Origin: CAYMBP01 sp964388745
Lineage (GTDB): Bacteria > Babelota > Babeliae > Babelales > RVW-14
Assembly (NCBI GenBank): GCA_964388745.1
Contig: CAYMBP010000016.1
Coordinates: forward strand, 1-38,042
Direction: 5' to 3'
DNA: 38,042 nucleotides
Below, in pieces: positions 16,353-24,404 of the stretch (positions within the stretch are counted from its first letter, which is position 1; each line of letters starts with the position of its first letter). The position numbers and the translations under genes are program-made. Under the pieces are notes generated by a model. It had not been told where the DNA came from. It was given only the letters and a program-made list of their open reading frames with translations, and made no database searches.

Positions 16353-17621
16353 ATGAACACTGTGTATCTTAAACTTTCTTTTTTTATTCTCTTTTTTGTT
16401 CACACAGCAGGCGCACAAGACCAAGATCTAACTCAATCCAAAAACATCTCGGACAACACTGAAGAGCCTAATCAAAAAATACTCGACGAAAATATTATTA
16501 TTGAAAATAAACATGAAATAGTACAAAAAAAAATACCAAAACATCATGAAGAACATCTAAAAAACTTTGCAAAAACAATTAACCTTGAAAAAGAAATAAT
16601 TTTTGCCCAATCTGGCATGTTTTCTGGTCATTTTAAATTATATGGAAATCTCATTCAACAAGGCATTATGGCTTGCTTTGAACATGTTAATAAAGCTGGG
16701 GGTATTCGTGGTAAAAAATTACGGCTTTTAAGCATAGAAGACTATGGTGATCCTGAAATAGCCGAATATAATATTAAAACACTTAATAATGATTACAATG
16801 TTGATTTTTTTATTGGCAATATGGGAACACGCAGCATTACCAAAATTTTACCAGAAGTTGAACAAGGCAATATCGCTCTTTTTTTTCCATGGGGTGGATC
16901 AGATAAATTGAGAGACCCAAACCTTTTTCATATTATTAATGGACTTGGATATCTTAAACCTCAAATTAAATCACTTATCGAATATACAACAAGCCATCTG
17001 TTCAAGCGAAAAATAGCAGTCTTTCATGCAGATGGTGGCTTTTCACAGGCTGCTTCAAAAGACTTAATCCAAGAACTCAAAAAAAATAAAATACAACCTT
17101 GTGCTGTTGAAGCATATAATCGGTTCACACTAGACATTACCCCGAAAGGGGATAACATCATCAAAAGCGATCCTAAAGTTGTTTTATGCCTTTCAACAAG
17201 CATGCCTGCTGTTAAACTGATCAAACATTTTTTTCGTAGAGGCCATTATGGAACAGTATTTCTTGGTGTAGATTCAACCCTATTTGTTAAAGATATTTTA
17301 AGCAGCAGGCTTGCACACTTTCGATTTACCTCATCTGTCCCTGATGCGCGCGAAGATATGCGACAAATCACAAAAGACTTTAGAAGGGACAATGCTCTTA
17401 TTGCTCCAGAAGAAGAATTTACAGAATTGGCTTTCGCTTATTACATTAGTGCATCAATTTTAGTAGAAGCTATTAAGCGAGCATCCGGCCCTATCACTAA
17501 AGAATCAGTAATAAAAGCAATTGAAGAAATGCGCAATTTTAACCTTAGGGGGTTTCCTGTTTCATTTGACCCCAAAACCCGACATGCTTTTGGAAATAAA
17601 TGTTTCATAATTGAAAGATAA
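16353..17621 (+). CDS. LIVBP-type periplasmic amino-acid-binding protein (Peripla_BP_6)
   Basis: ATG 16332 is in frame but has no ribosome site; ATG 16353 has AGGA, giving 422 residues with signal peptide ending HTAGA. Residues 22-75 are a charged linker; from about 80 the type I binding fold begins: IIFAQSGMFSGHFKLYGNLIQQGIMACFEHVNKAGGIRGKKLRLLSIEDYGDP-like (shown in parts), then GNMGTRSI, PWGGSD, FHADGGFSQ and the C-terminal AYYISASILVEAIKRASG. This is the family of branched-chain amino-acid binding proteins of ABC importers. No ABC permease or ATPase is present. Instead a pLGIC gene follows 3 nt after the stop, so this protein probably serves as a ligand-binding partner of the channel. The ligand is unknown. 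Confidence 0.88.
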   Translation: MNTVYLKLSFFILFFVHTAGAQDQDLTQSKNISDNTEEPNQKILDENIIIENKHEIVQKKIPKHHEEHLKNFAKTINLEKEIIFAQSGMFSGHFKLYGNLIQQGIMACFEHVNKAGGIRGKKLRLLSIEDYGDPEIAEYNIKTLNNDYNVDFFIGNMGTRSITKILPEVEQGNIALFFPWGGSDKLRDPNLFHIINGLGYLKPQIKSLIEYTTSHLFKRKIAVFHADGGFSQAASKDLIQELKKNKIQPCAVEAYNRFTLDITPKGDNIIKSDPKVVLCLSTSMPAVKLIKHFFRRGHYGTVFLGVDSTLFVKDILSSRLAHFRFTSSVPDAREDMRQITKDFRRDNALIAPEEEFTELAFAYYISASILVEAIKRASGPITKESVIKAIEEMRNFNLRGFPVSFDPKTRHAFGNKCFIIER

Positions 17622-17624
17622 TTC

Positions 17625-18722
17625 ATGACGAGTCAACGTTTTTTTGAAATAATAAGCAACCGACACTTTCAGATGTGCGCTATTCTTTTTAGCATTATTT
17701 ATATCAGCATTATTATGATTATACTCAGTGAAGTCTCTACGCCTAATGAGCAAATTTCACAAGTGCAACAAGTTACAAAAAAAATGAAACAATTTGCCAC
17801 TGTGGTAAAAACAGGACTACACATTGACAATTTCCCACGATTTTCATTTGATAAAAATGAGTTTATTATTGATGCTGTAATCTGGTTCATGTTCCCAATT
17901 GGAACTGAAAGCCTTGACACTATTCAGCATTTTTCTATTGACAACAGCCTTATACAACGCTCAGGAACCCTTATTTATAAATCAGCACCCAATATTAAAT
18001 TAATTGGTGATGACGTTGTTGTTGCTTTTGATATACAGACAATGTTTAAAGCACAAATTGACCACAAAGAGTTTCCCATTGGGGATCATAGACTAAACAT
18101 TATTATTTACAATAAATATGCTTCTCCATACGAACTAATATTTGCTTCAGATAAAGAAGATTTTACTTTTGCAAAAACTGCTCATATGAGTGACTGGGAA
18201 AAAAAAGAACGTTATGTTAGAACAGGATATGGTAAAACCCTCTTTCACGAAACGAATAGTGACTTAGAACTTAGCTACCCTGCTGCAGTATTTAGCATTG
18301 ATTTTGAAAATGTTGGCTTTCAAGAAGTTATGTCTTTATATTTTCCCATGTTTGTTATATTCTTTATTGGAATTGCCTCACTTGTTGTGCACATCAATGA
18401 TTCAACAAGATTAACCTTTATTGGCTCTTCTGTGCCAATTCTTGTCTTATTTCGCATGGTTATTGATGGTGTTGCCCCACAAGTTGGCTACACAACGCAC
18501 GTTGACACTATTTTTTATTTTCTTGTAATGATCTCATTACTAATTCTTGTTTTTCAAACCTATGTAACTCTATCAATGCGCTCAATTGAACAAGAAACAG
18601 CTGCTGCACAAAAACGAATTAGAAATCAAATTATTGATCAAAATAGCATTGTGCTTCTCATTTCTTTAGGCGCCATTATACTATTCATGACTCATAATGC
18701 TATTGGTATTTTTGCTTACTAA
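17625..18722 (+). CDS. Pentameric ligand-gated ion channel subunit (ELIC/GLIC-like)
   Basis: 365 residues. Order: a hydrophobic signal/anchor (17-36), linker, beta-rich extracellular domain (70-230) with the Pro-loop text FPIGDHRL (150-157; ELIC has FPFDRQQF), SDWEKKERYVRTG, then M1 (LYFPMFVIFFIGIASLVV, 238-255), M2 (262-283), M3 (294-317) and M4 (341-364). From the M2 Arg262 to Pro285 the spacing is the same as in ELIC, and the M2-M3 loop PQVGYTTHVD matches PRLPYTTVID. Lining positions would be Thr 2', Ser 6', Pro 9' and Leu 13'; Pro at 9' is unusual. The -1' residue is Thr, not Glu, so ion selectivity cannot be called. Gene pairing suggests gating by the binding protein. Confidence 0.82.
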   Translation: MTSQRFFEIISNRHFQMCAILFSIIYISIIMIILSEVSTPNEQISQVQQVTKKMKQFATVVKTGLHIDNFPRFSFDKNEFIIDAVIWFMFPIGTESLDTIQHFSIDNSLIQRSGTLIYKSAPNIKLIGDDVVVAFDIQTMFKAQIDHKEFPIGDHRLNIIIYNKYASPYELIFASDKEDFTFAKTAHMSDWEKKERYVRTGYGKTLFHETNSDLELSYPAAVFSIDFENVGFQEVMSLYFPMFVIFFIGIASLVVHINDSTRLTFIGSSVPILVLFRMVIDGVAPQVGYTTHVDTIFYFLVMISLLILVFQTYVTLSMRSIEQETAAAQKRIRNQIIDQNSIVLLISLGAIILFMTHNAIGIFAY

Positions 18723-18742
18723 AAAAATGAAAAATCAAAGCT

Positions 18743-20026
18743 ATGCATGTAATTATCATTTATTTTTTTTATCAAGTTTTCTGCTTGCTTGCAGCTCCTT
18801 TTATTATTTTAACTCTCATTTTTCGATGCAAATATAAGAAAGATACTTTTTCTAAACAACGCTTTGGTTTTATACCTTGGACAGACCGAGCACAATCAAT
18901 TATTTGGATTCATGCTGCATCTGTAGGAGAAACGCTTTCTTTACAATATCTTATAAAAAAACTTGAATCTCAAGATCAGAATAGACGCTGCTACCTCACT
19001 GTAGGAACTGAAGCTGCAAAACAAGTAGCACTCTCCTTTCATGATTCTCGTTATCTTTCTTATCTTCCTTATGACTTTTTTCTTCCAGGGATTCTTTATG
19101 CTTTCAACCGCATACGCCCTGATGCTGTTATTATCACAGAAGGAGAATTTTGGCCAAACCTTATTATAACTTCATTTTTATATAACATCCCCCTGCATTC
19201 TCTTAACTCAAAAATGAGTGAACGCTCTTACAGGTACTTTTCCAAAATAGCTCAACTCTTTTGCGCACTTCTTTCATGCTTTACATCAATTCTTCCCCAA
19301 AATAATATCATGAAGAAACGCTTTTTATCATTCGGCCTTGAAAAAAAAAAAATATATGAGATTGGCAACTTAAAAGCCTTCAATGTTTTTGAAAAACAAA
19401 AAGAGTCTTCAAAAACATCTCTTCCTCTTCCCTCTCCCATTTTACTTATCGGCTCAGTCCATCCAGGAGAAATTGATATCTATCTCAAACTCTATCTCAT
19501 GATACGCAAATACCACTCCTTAACGAAGCTCATTATTGCACCTCGCCACTTTCACTGGCAAGATAAACTTGAAGAAAAATTGGTTAAAGCAGGAATTTCA
19601 TACAGCATCTGGACAAACCCAAACGAAAAACGTGAAATACAATTAATGAAACTTAATAATAATGATGCACTCGTTGTATGCGTACTAGGACATCTTTTTT
19701 ATCTTTATCAATACTGTACCCTTTTTTATTTAGGAGGAACATTTGTCCCAATTGGTGGACACAACCTTTTAGAGCCGGCTGCATGGGGTATTAGCATGCT
19801 TATTGGACCTTACAATGCAAACTGCCTAACAGAAGCTAACGAACTTGAAGAAGCTGGTGCATTAATCAAAACAGAAAACTATGATGATCTTTATAAAGAG
19901 ACTAAAAACCTTTTAGATAATCCTGAAAAAATCAAATTAATGCAAACTTCTTGCAATACATGGCTCACAAGAGTTGCTCATAAAGTAGAAAAAAATGTTA
20001 CAGAAAAATTAAGCTCTCTGCTTTAA
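18743..20026 (+). CDS. waaA: 3-deoxy-D-manno-octulosonic acid (Kdo) transferase
   Basis: 427 residues, the usual length of this GT30 family. An N-terminal membrane anchor (3-25) is followed by IWIHAASVGET with the catalytic Glu, LTVGTEAA, LPYDFFLPG, ITEGEFWPN, HSLNSKMSERS, the C-domain IGSVHPGEI and IIAPRHFHW, and LGGTFVPIGGHNLLEPAAWG at the CMP-Kdo site. It adds Kdo to lipid IVA on the cytosolic face of the inner membrane, so the organism makes LPS or at least a Kdo-lipid A core. It begins 20 nt after the channel gene, without a clear Shine-Dalgarno, and ends in a bidirectional terminator. Confidence 0.95.
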   Translation: MHVIIIYFFYQVFCLLAAPFIILTLIFRCKYKKDTFSKQRFGFIPWTDRAQSIIWIHAASVGETLSLQYLIKKLESQDQNRRCYLTVGTEAAKQVALSFHDSRYLSYLPYDFFLPGILYAFNRIRPDAVIITEGEFWPNLIITSFLYNIPLHSLNSKMSERSYRYFSKIAQLFCALLSCFTSILPQNNIMKKRFLSFGLEKKKIYEIGNLKAFNVFEKQKESSKTSLPLPSPILLIGSVHPGEIDIYLKLYLMIRKYHSLTKLIIAPRHFHWQDKLEEKLVKAGISYSIWTNPNEKREIQLMKLNNNDALVVCVLGHLFYLYQYCTLFYLGGTFVPIGGHNLLEPAAWGISMLIGPYNANCLTEANELEEAGALIKTENYDDLYKETKNLLDNPEKIKLMQTSCNTWLTRVAHKVEKNVTEKLSSLL

Positions 20027-20055
20027 AAAAGAGCCCCAAAAGGCTCTTTTTTAAA
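20022..20055. terminator. Bidirectional intrinsic terminator between waaA and lon
   Basis: A perfect 14-bp inverted repeat TTTAAAAAAGAGCC (20022-20035) and GGCTCTTTTTTAAA (20042-20055) with a 6-nt loop. Read on either strand it gives a GAGCC hairpin followed by six T, so it serves both convergent genes. Confidence 0.9.
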
Positions 20056-20100
20056 GCGACAAAGCTCTGAAAGACTCTGATATTTGTACAAACTAAATCA

Positions 20101-22530
20101 TTATTTTTTTTTCGATGTAGCCTTTGATGAAACTGTTTTGCTTTTTGTTACTTTTTTCTTTGCACGTTCAGCTGCTTTTTCAAAAGGTGATTTAGTAAGG
20201 GCATCACTAATTACCTCATCAACAGTGCTCACGTACTTAATTTTTAAAGAACAATCAAGCTCTTTGACAAACTCTTTTACATCTTTTGCATTTTGTTGAG
20301 GAACAAAGACTTGCTTAAATCCATAGCGAACAGCAGCAAGCAGTTTTTCTTTCAAGCCACCAATAGCAAGAACTCGTCCTCGCAATGTTACTTCACCCGT
20401 CATAGCAACGTCTGCTCGAGCCGTGATTCCAGTTAACGCAGAGACCAGTGCCGTAACAATGGTGATTCCAGCTGATGGACCATCTTTGGGAATACCTCCC
20501 TCAGGAATATGCAAGTGTACATCAATATCAGCATAAAAATTCTCTTTAAGGCCAAGCTCTTTTGCCCGAGAGCGTACATAACTCATTGCAGCTTGAGCTG
20601 ATTCTTGCATTACTTCGCCAAGTTGACCAGTAAGCGTCAAAGCCCCTTTTCCTTTCAAAATAGTAATTTCAATATCAATAATATCTCCACCAACTTCGGT
20701 CCATGCAAGTCCATGAGCAAGACCAACTTCATCAAGCCGAGAGATATCATCTTTACGATACACAGCCGGCCCAAGCCATTTTTCAACTATTTCATCATCA
20801 ATAACAATCTTTGGCTTGCGTTTTGCCTTACTCTTCAAAATCTGTTGAATTGATTTACGGAAAAGCTTGGCAATAACTCGCTCAAGACTTCTTACGCCGG
20901 CCTCTTTAGTATATTCATCAATAATTTTTTTGAGCATAACACTCGAGATATTAACTTGCTTATTCGTTAAAGAATACTCTTCAAGTAATTTTGGTATTAA
21001 AAATCGCTGGGCAATATCAAGCTTTTCAGACTCTGTATACCCTGAAAGTTGAATAACTTCCATACGATCTAAAAGTGGATATGGAATATTATCAATAATA
21101 TTTGCTGTAGTAACAAATAATACTTTAGAAAGATCATAATCCACTTCTAAAAAATAATCAGCAAATGCTTTATTTTGCTCTGGATCAAGAACCTCCAAAA
21201 GAGCTGAAGCCGGATCACCTCGAAAATCCATTGCCATTTTATCAATTTCATCAAGAACAATAACAGGATTCTTAACCTTTGCCCGCTTCATTGCTTGAAT
21301 TATTTTACCGGGCATAGCCCCAATATATGTTCGTCGATGACCACGAATTTCAGCCTCATCACGCATACCACCAAGTGAAATACGGACCATAACCCTATCA
21401 AGTGAAGCTGCAATAGATTGCGCCAAAGAGGTTTTTCCAACCCCAGGTGGACCTGTTAAACAAATAATCGGTGCACGCTTAAGCTTTTCTCCTGCAAATT
21501 TCTTTGAAGCAAGAAACTCTATAACTCGGTCTTTGACTTTTTGCATAGAAGCATGACTCTCATCAAGAAGCTTTTCAGCCTCTTCAAGCGAAATATCATC
21601 ACGGCTCTCTTTATACCAAGGAACCGATAATACCCAGTCAACATAATTACGACTTACTGATGCTTCAGGCGATGTTGGAGGCATTTGCTCAAGACGACGT
21701 AGCTCAGCCTCAATTTTTTCACTTGCGTCACCAGGAAGCTTGCATTTTTTAGCCTTTTTACGTAAATCCTGGATCTCTTTTTGATGATCTTCTCGACCAA
21801 GCTCTCGCTGAATTGCGCGCATTTGCTCATTAAGATAATAATCTTTTTGATGTTTCTCTACTTGACTTTGAACCCGTTTTCGCACATTGCGCTCAGCTTC
21901 AAGTATTTCAATTTCTCGCTTTAAAATAACACAAACACGCATTGAGCGATCAACTACATCAATAGCCTCAAGCAAGTCTTGGCGCTCTTGAACATCAAGA
22001 TTCATATGTACAGCAATAGTATCAACAAAGTAATCAAGATCTTCTGGACCCTTGAAAAGAGAAAGAAGGTCAGTTGAAACCTTTTCATTCAGCGCAGCAT
22101 ATTCTTTAAATAAATCATGCAAGTTACGCCACAAGCCAGCCATCTCTGACTCTGTAACCTCTTTGCTTGAAGAAAGATCGCTTGCCATCACTGAAAGGAA
22201 TTCATCATTGTGAATAAATTCATCTGCACGAGCTCTAACAATACCTTCTACGAAAATCTTTAATGTCCCATTTGACATCCGAGAAGATTGGAGCACAACA
22301 CCTCGTGTCCCAATATCATAAAGATCATCAGATGAAGGATTTTCAATATTAATAGACTTTTGCGCAACAACAAAAACTTCTCTGTTGGAGCTCATTGCAT
22401 GCTCAACGGCCTTTATTGAAATATCTCGGCCAACAACAACAGGAATAATGCTTTTGGGAAGCGCTACAAGATTCTTTAGGGGGAGCACCGGCAATAAAAC
22501 CGAAGACTCATTCTTTTTATGTTCTTCCAT
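20101..22530 (-). CDS. lon: ATP-dependent protease Lon (La)
   Basis: 809 residues, close to E. coli Lon (784). It has the N-terminal LON domain (LPVLPLKNLVALP...), a coiled region, the AAA+ module with Walker A GPPGVGKTS, GGMRDEAEIRGHRRTYIGA, Walker B IVLDEIDKM and the protease domain with Ser686 in PKDGPSAG and Lys729, 43 residues later as in the E. coli dyad. It degrades damaged and regulatory proteins in the cytosol. The last 25 residues (AERAKKKVTKSKTVSS...KKK) are a basic tail that most Lon proteins lack. No HrcA/CIRCE site is visible upstream. Confidence 0.97.
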   Translation of the reverse strand: MEEHKKNESSVLLPVLPLKNLVALPKSIIPVVVGRDISIKAVEHAMSSNREVFVVAQKSINIENPSSDDLYDIGTRGVVLQSSRMSNGTLKIFVEGIVRARADEFIHNDEFLSVMASDLSSSKEVTESEMAGLWRNLHDLFKEYAALNEKVSTDLLSLFKGPEDLDYFVDTIAVHMNLDVQERQDLLEAIDVVDRSMRVCVILKREIEILEAERNVRKRVQSQVEKHQKDYYLNEQMRAIQRELGREDHQKEIQDLRKKAKKCKLPGDASEKIEAELRRLEQMPPTSPEASVSRNYVDWVLSVPWYKESRDDISLEEAEKLLDESHASMQKVKDRVIEFLASKKFAGEKLKRAPIICLTGPPGVGKTSLAQSIAASLDRVMVRISLGGMRDEAEIRGHRRTYIGAMPGKIIQAMKRAKVKNPVIVLDEIDKMAMDFRGDPASALLEVLDPEQNKAFADYFLEVDYDLSKVLFVTTANIIDNIPYPLLDRMEVIQLSGYTESEKLDIAQRFLIPKLLEEYSLTNKQVNISSVMLKKIIDEYTKEAGVRSLERVIAKLFRKSIQQILKSKAKRKPKIVIDDEIVEKWLGPAVYRKDDISRLDEVGLAHGLAWTEVGGDIIDIEITILKGKGALTLTGQLGEVMQESAQAAMSYVRSRAKELGLKENFYADIDVHLHIPEGGIPKDGPSAGITIVTALVSALTGITARADVAMTGEVTLRGRVLAIGGLKEKLLAAVRYGFKQVFVPQQNAKDVKEFVKELDCSLKIKYVSTVDEVISDALTKSPFEKAAERAKKKVTKSKTVSSKATSKKK

Positions 22531-22875
22531 ATTTCAACAATCACAAGGTAAGGTAGATTTACTAAAGTCTTATACAGCGAGCTTTTCTAATTTTACAAAA
22601 TGAATAGTACAAAGTAAATAAGGCCTAAATTCAACACTAACAAACTTCTCTTAATTTTGTTAGCATACCGATTCCTCAGAAATAGTATAATAATAGCTAT
22701 AAAAACAGACATAAATTGACTTTCAAGGCCAATCAAGTAGACTTGTAGTTGAGCTTTATTAATTAAAAAATATCTAGTTGTAAAAAATAAACAATCCCTT
22801 TTTGAGATAATAGCATGCACGAAAATCGGTACTTGGGGAATCATTCACCTTTAATTATAGGGTATTTGGTGGTAT
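22531..22875. other. Divergent gap between lon and the first nucleotide transporter
   Basis: This 345-nt gap holds the lon promoter (22569-22598, minus) and the ribosome site of the transporter gene (GGTGGT at 22869-22874). A minus-strand frame of 83 codons (22593-22844) encodes a hydrophobic peptide; it has only a weak ribosome site and its end overlaps the lon promoter, so I do not call it a gene. No clear plus-strand promoter is seen. Confidence 0.4.
22569..22598 (-). promoter_or_regulatory. Predicted promoter of lon
   Basis: On the minus strand TTGTAA (22598-22593), 18 nt, then TATAAG (22574-22569). It lies about 40 nt before the lon ATG (22530). It looks like an ordinary housekeeping promoter, not a heat-shock type. 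Confidence 0.5.
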
Positions 22876-24288
22876 ATGTATGAGATCATCTCATCAAAAC
22901 TACAGGACTTGTGGGGTATAAAAAAGAAATTTCATCTTAAGGTATTATATTTATCGCTCACTTTTTTATTTATGTCTGCTTGCCTTGTTGTATGGCGACC
23001 GCTTAAACTTTCTATTTTTTCAAAAATGATTGGGCCAGAGCTTTTTCCTGTTGCAAAGCTTTATTCGCTCCTTATTCTTATACCCCTTATTATTGGGTAC
23101 TCAAAGCTTGTTGACTTTTTACGTAGGCATCAGCTTCTTTATGTTTACACTATTTTGCATGCTTGTGGCGGACTTCTCTTTTTTTATCTTTTCTCGCACC
23201 CTGTTTATGGTATTAGTAACACAGAGGTAAGCCCTGATCGGATTACTGGATGGATTTTTTATACTTTTATGGAAAGCTTTGATGCTTTTTTTGCAACTGT
23301 TTTTTGGGCTTTTGCAGACTCAGTTAACAACCCTAAAGACGCAAAGCACAGTTATGGCATATTTGTCTCTGGATCAAAAATTGGAGGCCTAGTAACAGCA
23401 TTCTTGCTTTACATAACACTTTCTTACACAAGTGAGGCTACACAAACCTACATGCTGCCTTATTGTATGCTCATAGGAAGCCTTCTTCTTTTATGTGCAG
23501 CACTATGCATTTTTTTGCTTGTTCATAACGTTTCTGATGATTACATGCACGGTTACGAGCAAGCTTATCAACTTGAAACAGGAAAAGAAAAAATAAAAGA
23601 AGCAAAAGATTACTCCTTTAAAAAAGCCTTTCTTTCATCCTTTGAGGGACTTTTTATTATTATTAAAAACTCTTATGTTTTGGGCATTTTTTCACTTATT
23701 CTTTTTTATGAAACAATGATTGTTATGCTTGAGTTTATTGTTGCACTCAATGCTAATACAACTCATAAATCTGTTGGGTCTCTTACTGCTTTTTATGCTC
23801 TTTACTACTGTTTAATGAACGGCATTGGTTTAGTAATATCACTTTTTGGTACAACTCCGCTTTTACGGCTTATTGGTATAAGAGCCTCTCTTTTTCTTTT
23901 TCCTTTTCTTTGTGTTGCTTTTTTCACTATTGCACTCATTGTTCCACATTCATCCATTATATTTGCACTCTTTGTTTTACTCAGAGCTTTTAACTACGCA
24001 CTCAATCACCCAACTCGTGAAATTCTTTATATTCCAACAACAAAAGATATTAAATTTAAAGCAAAAACTTGGACCGATGCCTTTGGCTCTCGAATTGCTA
24101 AGGCGTTTGGATCAACAATCAATATGTACCTGAAGACAATTCCTCTGACTTTAAGCCTTTTTATTACGATATGCTTAAGCCTTGGGCTTTCATCTTTATG
24201 GATCATAATTACCTACTTTTTGGGGAAAACAGCACAAGAAGCAATTGACAAGGAGCATGTTATAGGCAGAAATACAGATAAAGAATAA
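22876..24288 (+). CDS. ATP/ADP translocase family nucleotide transporter (Tlc/NTT), copy 1
   Basis: 470 residues with about eleven to twelve hydrophobic helices. The NTT pattern is clear: VVWRPLKLSIF near the start (the Lys after RP is a known substrate residue in the family), KLVDFLRRH, HPVYGISNT, FMESFDAFFATVFWAFADSV, AKHSYGIFVSGSKIGG, and near the end LNHPTREILYIPTTKDIKFKAKTWTDAFGSR-like text. These inner-membrane carriers exchange host ATP for ADP or import nucleotides in obligate intracellular bacteria and plastids. Energy parasitism versus net nucleotide uptake cannot be decided from sequence. A second copy follows after 116 nt. GGTGGT precedes the ATG. Confidence 0.92.
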   Translation: MYEIISSKLQDLWGIKKKFHLKVLYLSLTFLFMSACLVVWRPLKLSIFSKMIGPELFPVAKLYSLLILIPLIIGYSKLVDFLRRHQLLYVYTILHACGGLLFFYLFSHPVYGISNTEVSPDRITGWIFYTFMESFDAFFATVFWAFADSVNNPKDAKHSYGIFVSGSKIGGLVTAFLLYITLSYTSEATQTYMLPYCMLIGSLLLLCAALCIFLLVHNVSDDYMHGYEQAYQLETGKEKIKEAKDYSFKKAFLSSFEGLFIIIKNSYVLGIFSLILFYETMIVMLEFIVALNANTTHKSVGSLTAFYALYYCLMNGIGLVISLFGTTPLLRLIGIRASLFLFPFLCVAFFTIALIVPHSSIIFALFVLLRAFNYALNHPTREILYIPTTKDIKFKAKTWTDAFGSRIAKAFGSTINMYLKTIPLTLSLFITICLSLGLSSLWIIITYFLGKTAQEAIDKEHVIGRNTDKE

Positions 24289-24337
24289 AGAAGAAACGTT
24301 AGTCGTGCTATACTGATGCCTAAGGGGGGCTGCTAAG

Positions 24338-24359
24338 CTGTAACAACTCTCTGTTACAG
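24338..24359 (+). promoter_or_regulatory. Stem-loop between the two nucleotide transporter genes
   Basis: CTGTAAC (24338-24344) and GTTACAG (24353-24359) form a perfect 7-bp stem with an 8-nt loop. There is no T-run after it, so it is not a plain terminator; it could stabilise or regulate the mRNA between the two genes. Confidence 0.45.
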
Positions 24360-24404
24360 AACCTGCCAAAGCTATACAACCAAAATAAAATTCGGGGCTA
24401 TTTT

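Noticed and set aside
16353..17621. Reading the binding protein as part of an ABC amino-acid importer
   Set aside because: No permease or ATPase genes are adjacent; the following gene has pLGIC and not ABC permease features.
22593..22844. Minus-strand frame of 83 codons with hydrophobic content upstream of lon
   Set aside because: Weak ribosome site, no family resemblance, and the 3' end overlaps the predicted lon promoter. Hydrophobic frames arise easily in AT-rich DNA.
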